A stretch of 64,000 bases of DNA from Anas platyrhynchos (Eukaryota; Chordata; Aves; Anseriformes; Anatidae), in assembly GCF_047663525.1 (NCBI RefSeq), contig NC_092601.1:18499501-18563500 (forward strand), written 5' to 3'. Position numbers and translations under genes: made by a program. Below the pieces are notes generated by a model, which saw only the letters and a program-made list of their open reading frames with translations, ran no database searches and was not told the DNA's origin. This document shows, piece after piece, positions 24,806 to 39,405 of this stretch (position 1 is the first letter of the stretch; each line of letters starts with the position of its first letter).

Positions 24806-24811
24806 AATAAA
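24806..24811 (+). terminator. Poly(A) signal of the TEX2-like gene
   Basis: AATAAA about 490 nt after the stop codon, the first on this strand. RPL3L ends toward it, with its own signal about 430 bp further on. Confidence 0.6.
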
Positions 24812-25236
24812 CCCATCACTGCCCAGTCTTACCTAGCAGCCACCTTATTGCACACACGTTCCCACGGCTGGATGGATGCCACGTGGGGCTGTGGGGTTCC
24901 TGGAGAGAGAAGGCCACGGATTGTGCCTCCAGCTTGGCAGAGAGAGTGCTGGGGTGTAAAAGTGAGGGATGGCAAGGGGAGAGCTGGGCAGCGAGGCTGG
25001 GCAGAGGCAGGCAGCAGGGTTTTTTTTCACCATTCAAAATGGGAGGGTCCAGAGGACAGCGCAGGCACTCGGCTGGCCCAGTTGATCCCCTCCATACGGG
25101 CCTGTCCCGAGTGTTACCTGCCCCAGCCCCAGCTGCAAGGTGCCTCAAGGACACGGTGCTGTGCACAGGTGGCACTGATCACAGGCAGGACACCCCTCCA
25201 GAAGGAAGGCAGGCAACAGGCACGGCTTGAAACCCC

Positions 25237-25242
25237 TTTATT
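25237..25242 (-). terminator. Poly(A) signal of RPL3L
   Basis: TTTATT on plus is AATAAA on the minus strand, 39 nt after the RPL3L stop. That gives a very short 3' UTR, as is usual for ribosomal protein genes. Confidence 0.8.
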
Positions 25243-25280
25243 GAAGGTGCCCCTTTAGGAAGCCTTGTGTATCGCAGCCC

Positions 25281-28200
25281 TTACAACTCCTCTTGCACAG
25301 CCGGCTTCCCTTTCACCAAGTGTTTCTTCTGAGGGCCCTACAAGAGAGCAGAAAGGAGAGGTCTTGGTGTTAGTGGCACACAGACATGGCTTTCAAGGCT
25401 GTGTGTGAGCTGGGTGGAGCAGAACTGCAGCTCTGGCCCCTTTCTGCTTCACAGGGCTGCTCCTGGTCCCATTCCCCATCTGGTATCCCTGCACTGCCAT
25501 TCACCAGCCAGCCCTGGGGCCACCCTAGCCCTGCAGGCATCAGGAGCAGAACATCAGGGGCCTTGCACAAAGGGTTTATGTATCAGGATCACACATTGCC
25601 AGAGAGCTCTGAGCTAGGCCTGCACTCAGGGCGCGCTGGGGGGAGCGTTAATTTTGCTTGTGAACACTGCCAGGAGCCCCCCATGGGGGAGCAGCTCCCG
25701 GCTGGTGTTCGAGCCCTGGACGAGGCAAGGCCTCCTGTGACCAGAGGCACCGAGCCTCATCAGCCAGCTCCAGGAGCCTGAGGAGTTTCGGCCAGCTAGG
25801 AAACGGGGATTTCATGGACCAAATAAGTCTGAGGGAAGAGGCCGCAAGAATTACTTCTGTGACAAAATACTTCCAGCCAAACGTGAAGTTTTAGCACATT
25901 ATACGTGGGGGAACCTCTCACCCCATGGAGAAAAGGGCAGATAAAGCCTCCACAAGCAGGTAAAGCCGTGGCCCGTCCCTAAGGCCCCCACCACGGTTAC
26001 TCAGGGCTTAGTGCAGACGAGCAGGACACGCACGTCGCTCTCGCTGCAGAACAAGCTCCTGACGCTGAGCTGAAGGAAAACGGCTTAACATCTAAAAGAG
26101 CCCTGCAAAGACACTGCATAACCAATCCCCATTCCGGGGGCTAAGGAGGCTTAGCGAGTTTCACAGGGATTTCTGGCTGGCAGGCAGGGAACGCAGGCAG
26201 TTGTGTTCCTTGCTGCTAGCTGAAGGCCCAGCTCACCCAGCACTTCCTCCATTTCACATTCAGACCTAGGCGCCAGCCTGGTGTAGGCTGCAGAACTATT
26301 CAAGAAGCTCCATTTGTTTTGGATTTGTTTAGATGATTTTTTTTTTCTGCCCTGGATCTGAGAGAAAATATACTGCTTGGCCTTTTTGGAAGCTTCCTGA
26401 CAGAAAAATCACAAGTCTGTGGCTGAATTTGACCCAACCTTTTCCTCTTAAGAACATTAAAGTTATAAATCATTCCAAACAAATCAAAGAAGTGCACAAT
26501 TACGGGTGAAAGGGACCATATGTCCAACACGGTGCCTGCCAAGTTAACTGCTTGTTTAAAACATCCCGTGGTGAATGGAAGCTGGTTGGCCATATGGTGG
26601 TATATTATTTGCTAGCTGCCTCGTCTTGGATCACTCACACGACCATCGTGTTCTTCCTTAGCATAGGATCTGCTGTGTGAGTTGAATTCATGCCTGTCTT
26701 TTATGCGAGATGGTCCTGATCACTGCCTTGGCCGTTGTTATACCTAGAAGCAGATGCTTGGCCGGACTCAGTCGGTTGCTTTAGCCCCAGCTGCAAGCGT
26801 GGCCCGGTGCAAAGCGTAACTCACCATGAAAGCCCGCTTCTCCTGAGCCGTCTGGAAGCAGCCGTGGCCAAACTTGGACGTGGTATCGATGAATTTGAGT
26901 TCAATGGCTTCCTGAGCCCGCCGGCTGGTGTGCACCAGAAGGGACTGGAAGGGAGAAGTCACAGCGCATCAGGCTTACCTTTACAGAAAATCTGGATATC
27001 TGCTCTGATGGAAGCAGGGCTGAAATATGCTAGGTGCATCCATTAGATAACTATCTCCATGAAAATCTGCTTTCTCAGAGGAACACCATGGTGCCCAGGT
27101 GGCAGGCGATGCCTTGGCTTGTAGGGCAGCTCTGAAATGAGCCTGCTCTTTTATTTCCTCATGGTCTGCTCCCCATCATCAGGACCTGGCCGATCTCCCT
27201 GCCAGCCCCTGGGGCAGAGGCATTCTCCCCGTGCTGAATCTGTTAGTGGACAGCTATGGCCAGCCCCTGCCCAGCACCGGTTGCGCTCTCACCTTCCGGA
27301 GGGTGAGCACACGCTTCTTGGTGCCCACGACGCAGCCCTTCAGCATGAGGAAGTCGTTGTTGACCTCCCCATAGTGGGGAAAGCCGCCCTGTGGGGAGAG
27401 GCAGAGAGGGTTGGCAGGCAGCAGAGCTGGGTGGGAGCAGGCGTGACAAACTGGTGACATTTTCTAGGGAAGCAGAATGTAGTGATCGACAGTCCTTCCA
27501 GCTAATGATGCTCTGCACCCTTCAGGACACCTGCCCTGCAACACCAAAGCCACGCTGACTGTGTGATCCCAACCAAGCAGCACCCAGTGAGAGCTGGGGA
27601 AGCAGGAACCCTGCTGGAGGATGTGGGTAAAGAGAGAGCAGAGCTGGACAGACTCCTCAGTTAGCAGTTTATACATGTAAAAGGGATTTTTTTTAAGGGG
27701 ATTTTTTTTTTAAACCACATAACAAACATTTCTCTGTTGAGTATGTTTTTTAAATGTCATTTGTACTTTTTTTTTATTATTTTTTTTAAACAATGGTCTC
27801 GGTTCCTGCCCAGGGTATCAACTGGAAGTGAAATGGTGGGCCTAAAAAATGCTCATAGAGCTGGCTTTCCATGTCCAGAACACGAGAAAGGGAATTACTG
27901 CATTTCCTTTGGTGAAATTCAAATAATTTCCTATGCAGCTGTGTCCAGTCAAAGAATTACTTCCCTGGCCCAGATTGCTGCAGCCAGGGCCACTTGCTGT
28001 GGGGTACATCAGGCCACCACAGCTCTGTCACCCCTTACCAGAGGTGTAATGGTCTTTTCTGTGACATCGTAGTTCGTTGAGGCGTTGTTCTTCACCACTT
28101 TGCCATCTTCCACGTGGATCCCATGGCCAATGCGGTAAATCTAAAAGAAAGGAACATGTTGTACATGGCAGGAACAACACGCCTGTCACTGAGACGTGCC

Positions 28201-31200
28201 CCCTGTGATGTGCCTTTTGAGCAGGAAACAAGGACCTGCAGGGACGTGCGGAATGACAGCCCTGCAGATCTCTATGGAAACATCAGAGGAGCTGGAGGGA
28301 ACTGAGGCCGCTGTGCAAAGGATGGAGACAGCAGGGGAGGAAGGCGCAGTGGTGCTGGGCCATACCTTCTTGTTGAGCTCCGTGCGGTGGTGGTAGCCCT
28401 TCTGGCCAGCACGAGCAATGGAGTAGCCAACCCGGGCTGGGTGCCAGGCTCCGATGCAGGCAACTTTACGCAAGCCCTTGTGTGTCTTCCTGGGGAGCTT
28501 CTTGGAGTGCCATCGGCTCGTCACCCCTGCAATTGAGATTCAGGGCTGGCATCTGAGCACTGGGGGGAGATGCGAGGGGAGGAGGGAGCCTCTTCATCCT
28601 TCTGAGGTTCTCAGAAGACACCGCGTTGGAAGGAGACCAAGAGCTGTCCCCACAGCGAGGGCCCAGGGCATTAGGACTGGTCTCACTTCCCATGAATCTG
28701 ATCACTGTGATATGTTTCTGTGGAGCACATCCCCACACACACAGACACACATCTCCACACACATGGGGCTGGTGAGAAGTGTGAGGCCTTTACATCCCTG
28801 TGACACCCCTGAGCCTCCTGGGAGGACTGGGCGCAGCAGGCAACATGACCGATAGGACATAAAGGACACTGAGTTCTGCTCAAATGGAAGTGCACCATCG
28901 TGGCAGCAAGGGTCCCCCTATTCCGTACCTTTCATCCCATGCCCCTTGGTCACACCAATGACATCAATCATCTCATTCTGGCTGAAGACGCTGTGCACGG
29001 AGACCTGCTTCTCCAGCCTCTCCCGGACCCAGTCGACCTTGTCAGCCACTGTCCCCCCGTTCAGCTGGATCTCCATCACATGGGCCTTCTTCTGCCGCAG
29101 GGGGAGCAGCTTCATCTGTGTTAAAACAGTGCATTAGGGCAAAACATTGCCCCTCACCCTGTGAGCACGCAGGCAGGGCTGCAACACCCACCACCTGTGA
29201 GAGGTGCAGGGGTGAGCAGGGGCCAGCTCCCCACCACACTGCCTGCCTCTTTTATGACAGTCAAGGATCTGGGTCTGCATGCCCAGATATCTGGGATCTT
29301 TTGGAGCCTGTACCTTGTTCTTAGGCCAAATTGTTCCCATTCTTACCAGCTAGGCCATGGTAAATGCCCCACAGGTGCCCATCACCAGAACACATCTGGG
29401 GCTGAGCATCATGCTAGGATGCAGCTCTGCGCTACAAGCCACAGCATCAGTCTCTATCCTTTGGTCATGCTCCCTCTCTGCTTCCAGACAGAGCGATTAC
29501 TTCTAGTTTCAGCCACAAGGTGCCCTCGCTCTCTCCCAGTCCCAGTTCCCTGCACAAAGCCTCCACCAAATTCCCACAGCGGGAGTTTTCTCTGAAGGCT
29601 GCACCAGCCACAGGAGGTATGAGGCTCTGCCTCAGGCTCCGATGCAGTTGTTAACTCCAGGGATCAGTACAAAAACGGGCCCTGTGTATCCAGCAATCTG
29701 CATCTGGCAAAACTGCGTCTGCCAGTGGGTTATTTTTTTCCCCAGCACTTGACACCAGTTGCTAATTTGAGGTGATCATGGGGCCTGAGGTCCAGTGCTG
29801 ACATAGGGCTCGCCCTGCGCTGATCCCCGGGCAGGGCGCTGTGCTGAGCCTGGCTCACACGGACGGGGCTGGAGTCAGGAGGTAGCTGGAAAGGTCAGCC
29901 AGCACCTCCCACCGTCTGCATGCTCCGTCCCACAGCCCTCGACCAGCCTGTGCCTGCTCATTCTCCTGTGACCCCACCAGGACACCCCCATGCTCCAGGC
30001 TCCCAGCCCCTAACCACGCTCTGAGGATGACCCCGAGGCCCCCTCTCCCACTGCCCTGGGTAAGGCTCTGACCTGCGTGTGCACAATGACACGAATGACC
30101 TTGCAGTACTTTTTCATAGCTGCAAAATCCTTCTCCAGCTGCTTTTTGCCATCCTCATCCTGCCATTTTTTGCAGTACTTGGTGAAAGCCTTCTTCTTGC
30201 TCTTGTGCCTACAACAGAAGCGTTTAATAGCTATCAAGAGCTGAACAGTGAGGCGTTTCTTCTCCGTGCCCTGCAGGCAGAACAGCACAGGGCCAGATCA
30301 CCTCGCCAGGCACCTTCCTGGAGGCACCAGGTACCTGCGGGTACCTGCACCATCCCTGGCTGCCCACCCCATGAGAGGGGGCTCCGAGGTGGGAAGAGGA
30401 AAGCGAGTAACGAGCTGCAGAAAGGGCTGGTAATTCAGACCTTTCTGCATGAAGAATCCAGTTGTCTCCCACTGACTGGCTCAGTGCCATCAAAATACAA
30501 GCGCAAAATCAGAGCTTAGTGGAGAAAGGAGAACAGCCTCCACCAGGGATCGGAGGCATGTGGTGGGTGGATCTGACGGCCAACAGGCGCTTTTGCAGGA
30601 GACGTGATTCCTATGGTTATGAAATTCGGGTTTCCATTTTCCTCTCTGCCAGTGTGGGATTTGCGGTGTTGCTGTTTACAAGGGACGGGGGTCACGTTGT
30701 GCATCGATATTCCCCCTGAAAAATCTCTTTTTGCTCCCTTTGCTTGGTACCCATGCTCAAACATTCCAGTTTAACAGGGAGTAGATGGGCCCAACCTACA
30801 CAAAGAGAAACCTGCAGCTCACACTGTCTGTGATATCACGGAGAGTGCTAACATGGTTCAACTACCAAAATAAATTTACATATGCATATGCTGATTCCTA
30901 GCATCAAGCTGTTTGCAGCATCTCTGTGCATGACTGAAGAGTTGTTTCTCGCCACCCCAGAGCCAGCTGCTGGTAGCCGAGCGGTTTGCAGTGGCTAGGC
31001 ACCATGCAGAGCCTGGGGGAAAGGCCCGCAAGGGACTCCCCACGTGCAGGGGACCCCAGCGACCCACCGCAGCCAGGGAGGCACCTACCAGTTCTTGTAG
31101 AAACGCCGCCTGCACTCATCGCTGATGTGCTCAGCAAAAACGGTCTTGAAATTCCTCAAGCCCTTTGGTGTTTCTACATATCCCACGACTCCCACCACCA

Positions 31201-32062
31201 CCATCGGGGGGGTCTCGATGATGGTCACAGCCTCCACCTCCTCCCTCTTGGAGACCTCTGCAGGACAGCAAAGGGAAATGGAATCAGATCATCCCCTGGG
31301 AGCCATCCGTGGCCCGTCCCTGTGGCCCACTCAGCAAGAAATATGCTGAGGACAGGATCACATCCTAGTCTCACAACCAGCCTCAGCCCTTCCAGCCCTT
31401 TCCAGCCCCTTCCAGCCTCCCAGCACCACAAGCCCCCCAGGAGGGCCACGTAGGTTCAACCACCAGGCACCCCCTAGATTAGATCCTATGGCCCAGCACA
31501 CTTTAGCATCTTCTCCAGGTTGGAGGGAGCAGAATGCTGCATGCCCTGGTGTTTGGCTGCAAACCCAGGGGCATCCCACGAAGTAACGTTATAAAACTCC
31601 CCATCAATGTGCTCCAGGATTTGTCAGGTAACTACCCCACAGGGTCCTTCTGCCAGCAGGGTCCAACAAACCGCCAGCCACCATACTAGCATGGGAACTT
31701 CCCCCAAACCCCCTTTATGGCCTTTGGCCATTTAAGATCCCAACAGCATTCCAGGAGATAGGCTACAAGCTCTGTGCTCCGCCACCTATTTCCACAAGTA
31801 GCCTTTCCCCCCAACAAGCCCATGCCCTCTCCTCCTGGATGTGACCCCGCTTCTTCAGCCAAGCCTTACTGAGCCCGGGCCTGTGCACCTCCCGCAGGGT
31901 GTGCGTCATGCCAGCTTTGTAGCCCAGGAAAGCTGTCAGGTGGACCGGTTTGCTGGGATCATCCTTAGGCCACGTCTTCACCCTCCCTCGGTGGCGGCGG
32001 CTTCTCTTGTGGGGGAGGAAGCCCAGGTGGCCATGCCTGGGAGCAGAGAACTTGCGGTGGGA
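25281..32062 (-). CDS. RPL3L: Ribosomal protein uL3-like, muscle paralog (exons 2-10)
   Basis: Nine exons on the minus strand read in frame: 32,062-31,870, 31,257-31,089, 30,208-30,073, 29,115-28,929, 28,526-28,366, 28,140-28,039, 27,388-27,293, 26,944-26,825 and 25,337-25,281. With an initiator ATG in exon 1 the protein is 407 residues, the human RPL3L length. The start [19 protein letters not shown] and [24 protein letters not shown] and [14 protein letters not shown] mark RPL3L rather than RPL3, which has GSLGFLPRK and [26 protein letters not shown] includes the conserved tryptophan/histidine loop that in uL3 reaches toward the peptidyl transferase centre. RPL3L replaces RPL3 in heart and skeletal muscle ribosomes. 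Exon 2 opens directly with TCC (Ser2), so exon 1 should contribute only the ATG, as I recall for this family. All introns shown are GT-AG. Confidence 0.95.
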
Positions 32063-32928
32063 CTGCGGAGAGGAAGAACAAAGCCGATCAGCCTCACTCT
32101 GTCCCAAAAGACACCGAAGGGACCAAGCCCAAAGAACAGTGGAAAATCTCCGCTTTAACATAAGTGAGAACTGGAAGGATTCTGGGCTGTTCCTTCTTTC
32201 TGACTTGAGAAAAAGACCTCGTAATAGCATGGGCTTCTCTTTAAGTTTCCACCACGTGCATCAAAGAAATCAGTAAGTTTCTGGACAAATGAAGCAAACT
32301 AACTGAAAACTTAATCTCCCCCCTCTCCGCTTGAAGACTTTCAAGAAGTACATTCTTTAATAGGTCTTCTCAACTGTGACGTTAATTATAACTATTAATT
32401 TGATATTCAGAAGCACCAAAAGGACCTGCTCAGAATTCACAGGGGCACGTTCAATGCTTTGTGTCACCAAGGCAAATGGCACCAAGCAGGCACAGGTAAC
32501 AATCAGAAGAAACCAGAAAGGATGCCCAAAGGAATCAGCAATAACACGCACAGGTTAAATATGCACCTTGAAAAAAGAATTAGAAGAGCTAAATACATAA
32601 ACCCCAACCCCAAGGTCATGTTGAGCCAGGCAGAGAAAAGCAGCAGCACTTCAGAGAGACATGGACAAATTCTTACAGCATCAAGGCAGGAAGCTAGGGG
32701 GTCAGTCCAAGCACTGAGGAGTTAGATGTAAGCCCGCTGCAGCTCCCTTCTTGCTGAGCCCAGCTCCAGCACCTGGCTGCACTTTCCACCACGCTTATTT
32801 TCCAGCCCCAGTGGAGTTCTGCTGGGTCCAGCCCCACCTCAGCTGTGCTCACTTAACCCAATAACCCAGCCCTGTTCCTTGTCCCTCTCCATGCAATCCC
32901 AAAGGCAGCAGCGCCGAGCTTTACAAAC

Positions 32929-32931
32929 CAT
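32929..32931 (-). other. Weak candidate for the RPL3L exon 1 start codon
   Basis: The only ATG followed by GT on the minus strand between exon 2 and NDUFB10 is here (ATG then GTTTGT). Frame and length require that exon 1 end exactly after ATG. The donor is poor and the base at -3 is C, so this is a guess; the true exon may use a non-canonical donor or have been missed. Confidence 0.25.
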
Positions 32932-33492
32932 GGGACGTCTTCAGCCCAAGTCAGCAGCAGAAAGAGGCTATCGCGAAGTGCCTCCCCTGCCTAATACTTG
33001 GGATGTTTATCAGTCTGAAGACACAAATTTAGCCACTAGCTTCATTCGGCGCTATATTCATTTCATACTCGGCAAAGCTGGCAGGTTTGACTCTAACAGT
33101 TGGGATGTGGTAAAGGTCAGTTGCTGGTGTCTCAGTTTACCGCTCGCCCTCCTGAACAGCCCGAGCGTGAACGGAACCGATCACAATGGCTCCCAACCAC
33201 GGCACAACTCGGGCAAAGCTGGGGGTCTGCGATTTGGGAGTCAGGTTTGGTGCGTTGAGCAGGCTGCTCTTGGATAGGGACAGATTAAATGATAATAATG
33301 ATAATAAATGCGTCAGTGTGGGCAGTAAAGACTCGGTGGTTCTGGCTGGAGAAGAGGTGAAGCCAACACCGTGCGTGGGCACACTCAGGGGTGAAGCAAC
33401 CAGTGCCACAGCACCGAGGATGCTCAGAGCATCCGGCACTGCTGACAGCGTGAACACAGCCCCTCCATGCTGAGGGCTGTGAGCTAAAACAC

Positions 33493-33508
33493 GGGGGGGG
33501 GGGGGGGG
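33493..33508. repeat. Poly(G) run, 16 bp
   Basis: Uninterrupted G-run upstream of NDUFB10, able to form a G-quadruplex and prone to length error in sequencing. Confidence 0.85.
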
Positions 33509-33601
33509 ACAGGGCCAGCTCCCAGCCCAGCCAAGCCCCCCCCAACACTGCCCAAGCCCCCCTCAAGCCGCCGCCATGTCCCCATCCCTCCCACCCCCGA
33601 G

Positions 33602-33686
33602 ACTACAACTCCCAGCAGGCACCGGGGCTCGCGCGGAGCATGCGCAGAGCGGCGCCGCCCGCCGTAGAGGACGCCGCCATCTTGGC
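33602..33686 (+). promoter_or_regulatory. NDUFB10 core promoter with ZNF143, NRF1 and YY1 motifs
   Basis: Three well-known motifs are lined up just before the start codon: ACTACAACTCCCAGC at 33,602-33,616 (ZNF143/THAP11 type), GCATGCGCAG at 33,638-33,647 (NRF1 type) and GCCGCCATCTTGG at 33,673-33,685 (YY1 type, usually at or just after the transcription start). NRF1 control suits a nuclear gene for a respiratory-chain subunit. There is no TATA box. Confidence 0.75.
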
Positions 33687-33704
33687 CGCGTCCCCGCCGG
33701 CACC

Positions 33705-35120
33705 ATGGCGGAGGGCCGGGACCGCGATGTGTACACGGCGCCGCCGCCCCGCACGCCCGTGGCCGACAGGACCACGTCGGTGCCCAACCCCGTCACCTTC
33801 CTGCAGGCCGTCTTCAGTTATGTCATCGACACGCCCGTTACCTTCGTGCGGGGTACGGCAGGGCCGGGCCGGGCCGGGCCGGGAGCGGGGATGGGGCTGA
33901 GGGGGACGGGGACAAGGACAAGGGGATGAGGGGATGGGGGAGGTGGGGGGGGAAGGGGGGCGCTGCCACACACGGGGGGGGCACGAACAAGGGCACGGCA
34001 CTGGCGTTGGGGTGGCTGCATGGGGATGGTGGCACTGGGAGGGACACACGGAGGAATGGACACACGGACAGGGGACACACGGACACGGGGACACGCAGGG
34101 CCGGGGGTGTCTGACCGCTGCCGTTGCAGAGTGGATCGAGAGCCGCCAGGCCAAGAACAAGTTCTACTACTACCACCAGAAGTTTCCCCGCGTGCCCGAC
34201 CTGAGCGAGTGCGTGGAGGGCGACCACCTCTGCTTCTTCGAGGCTGAAGCGCAGTGGAGGAGGGACAGGTAGGGCACCAGGCTGCCTCCCTCGGTCAGGG
34301 TGGCAGGAAATCGCAGCATTTTAGTGGATTTTGGGGCATTGAATGTTTTCCTTATGCACCTGAATCGCAGCCACCTTCTTACAGAACGCTGGTGTTCATA
34401 GGTGTGCTGCCCCCTGCACAGCTGGGCAGGGTGGCATCAGCTGTCCCCCTGCAGGGTTCTGTGAAAACCCAGAGCTGAACTGCCACCACCTGCCACCTTC
34501 ACACCTTTGTTCAGCTCTTGTTTTCATACTCATCTCCTGCACAGGATGGTGGACCAGCAGATTGTGGAGATCTGCCGGGAAAGGCTCGGTGCATGCAAGC
34601 AGAGGGAAGGACCGAACCAGTTTCAGAACTGTGCCAAAGAGATGGAGCAGCTCGCACAGGTCACCAAGGCCTACCAGGCCAGATGTGAGTACGGCAGCAG
34701 CCCGTGCAGTCTGCTGTGGGGCTGTGACACCTCGGGGAAAGGTTCAGAACCGAGATTCCTGCTTGGAATTTTACCTTTGTGATAAAAATTCCCTCTTGGT
34801 AAATGCTACAAAGCTGGGCTTGGTGCTCAGCTGTGCTGGGCAGTGACATTAAATAAGCACAGCAGTTTGTCACTCCTGGTGCTGCCAAAGCCATCAGGGC
34901 TGTGTGCACCTGCACTGCAGCTTTCACTGCCCTGATGCTCGAGTGCCAGATGTTTCCATGGAGCTTAGTTCCTTACAGGTGAGACACTCTCATGACCTTC
35001 ACGTGATCCCTTCTCTTCCTAGATGGCGATCTGGGTGTCCATGGAAATTCCAGGACATGCCTGATGAAGCAGAAGCACCGGATGATCGAGGAGAGGAAGG
35101 CACAAGCAAATGCATCTTAG
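33705..35120 (+). CDS. NDUFB10: NADH:ubiquinone oxidoreductase subunit B10 (complex I)
   Basis: Four exons join in frame: 33,705-33,852, 34,130-34,268, 34,545-34,684 and 35,023-35,120, giving 174 residues (human about 172). NDUFB10 is an accessory subunit of the complex I membrane arm on the intermembrane-space side. Recognised by [40 protein letters not shown] and [18 protein letters not shown]. The two conserved cysteine pairs, C-x6-C in exon 2 and C-x11-C in exon 3, keep the spacing of the human protein, where they form disulfides. The start codon has context CACCATGG. Poly(A) signal at 35,207. It converges on RPS2. Confidence 0.96.
34036..34100. repeat. GGACACACGGA-type minisatellite in NDUFB10 intron 1
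   Basis: About five imperfect units of ACACACGGA/GGGACAC fill the middle of the intron. It is a degenerate tandem repeat with no coding signal. Confidence 0.6.
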
Positions 35121-35206
35121 ACCCGGGTACGGAATGGTTAGCACCTCCTCCTTGGTGCTCACTGAATACTGCTGTGTCTTTGAACTGTGATGCTATTGCC
35201 CTCTAC

Positions 35207-35212
35207 AATAAA
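35207..35212 (+). terminator. Poly(A) signal of NDUFB10
   Basis: AATAAA 87 nt after the NDUFB10 stop codon. Confidence 0.85.
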
Positions 35213-35617
35213 CGTACAACTCAGAGAAGCTGTTTCCAGGTCTGCGTTCATCTCTGAATTCACTGGTTGCTGCCACACTCAGTATTTCCCAGCATTTCCC
35301 TGCCAGCCCCCTCCCCTGCTGCCATGAAGCAACAGTTCTGCTCTACCCAGCCCTGGAAGGGACCTCCCTCAGAGTGAGTTGTGCTGCAGGACAGTATAAA
35401 GGCCTGTTAGATTCCTTCAGAGCTGTTCTAGACCCAATTTAGGATTAATGCATGATTAACAAGGATTAGTGTAATGTAACATTCAATTTCATTCAACAGA
35501 TGTTTAGATCCCAGTCCCCAGACTAAAGCCTACTCAAATCCCCAGCACAGATTTAATCCGCATGCCCAACGCACCAAGCATCCCATCAAACCAATCATTT
35601 TCTTGTCCACTGATCAT

Positions 35618-35623
35618 TTTATT
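35618..35623 (-). terminator. Poly(A) signal of RPS2
   Basis: AATAAA on the minus strand, 19 nt after the RPS2 stop codon; the 3' UTR is very short, as usual for ribosomal protein mRNAs. Confidence 0.85.
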
Positions 35624-35641
35624 GTCTTGTACAAAAACCAC

Positions 35642-38677
<3,036 letters not shown>

Positions 38678-38882
38678 TTGCTACAACACAGAGAAAGGCG
38701 CCTCAGCCCCGGCTCCACCGCCGCCCCGCTGGAAATAGCGACGCGGCGGTGCGACGGGGCCCGGCCGGCATCCGAGCAGCCGGGCACAGCTGCCCAGAAG
38801 GCGGCGGCGGCCCCGATGGCGGCGGATGGAGCGGAGGCCGCCCCGCCGCCATCCCGCCCAGCCACCATGCCGGGAGCCTTAC

Positions 38883-38930
38883 GTGAGCTCAGAGTAGAAG
38901 GCCGCGGCGCCGCGCCGCCCGCTATTTATA
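38883..38930 (-). promoter_or_regulatory. RPS2 core promoter, TATA box and 5' TOP exon
   Basis: On the minus strand TATAAATAG (38,922-38,930) lies about 25-30 bp before a likely start at 38,900-38,901. The transcript would begin CCTTCTACTCTGAG, a pyrimidine-rich 5' TOP start typical of ribosomal protein mRNAs. The short exon ends GCTCAC at the donor GTAAGG (38,882-38,877). TOP control links translation to mTOR signalling in vertebrates. Confidence 0.7.
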
Positions 38931-39061
38931 CCCAGCCAGGTCTCGCGAGAGTTCCGCCCATCCCGCCCCGCCAGCCCCGCGCGCTGAATATGGGACGTGC
39001 CGCTGGGGGGCGGGGCCGCTGCGCGGACACTTATACAGGGCGCGGGGCGGGCGGGCGGGTG

Positions 39062-39090
39062 TGCGCATGCGCAGGCGCGGAGTATAAAAG
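39062..39090 (+). promoter_or_regulatory. Promoter of the SNHG9-like transcript: NRF1 site and TATA box
   Basis: TGCGCATGCGCA at 39,062-39,073 is a perfect palindromic NRF1-type site. TATAAAAG at 39,083-39,090 sets a start near 39,110-39,113. It is divergent from the RPS2 TATA box, with start sites about 210 bp apart in one CpG island. Confidence 0.7.
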
Positions 39091-39276
39091 GCGCGCACGT
39101 TGCGGGGGACACTCAGTGTGAGGGGAGAGGTGAGGTGGGGCGGGTGCTCGCCTGTGCGGAGCGGGTGGTGGCGTTTTGTTTTTTTGTGGGTTTCAAGCGT
39201 GGGCTGAGGTTGCTGGGTGGACGTGGTGGGGTTCTCGATGAGGGGCTGGGAGGGTGCGCCTGGGTCTGGGGGTTGC

Positions 39277-39405
39277 CCGGCACGGTCTGAAAGTCACCTC
39301 CGGTCTCCCGTGGCCCTGGTGAGATAACTGTGCCGACAGCACGAGGAGCATTAAGCTTATTGCCCACGGCCATGTGTGGGGAGTAAAACCCATGTTCCTA
39401 CAGGC
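39277..39405 (+). ncRNA. SNORA78: H/ACA snoRNA in the SNHG9-like intron, SNORA78 by position
   Basis: Hairpin 1 is closed by GGCACGGT/ACTGTGCC (8 bp, one GU) with upper stem TCACC/GGTGA and a pocket. The H box ACAGCA is at 39,336-39,341. Hairpin 2 is closed by AGGAGCAT/ATGTTCCT (8 bp, one GU) with upper stem CCCAC/GTGGG and a pocket of TAAGCTTATTG and GAGTAAAACCC. ACA at 39,400-39,402 follows immediately, then three bases. Such RNAs guide pseudouridylation with dyskerin, or act in rRNA processing. The fold is unambiguous; the SNORA78 name rests on synteny. Confidence 0.82.
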
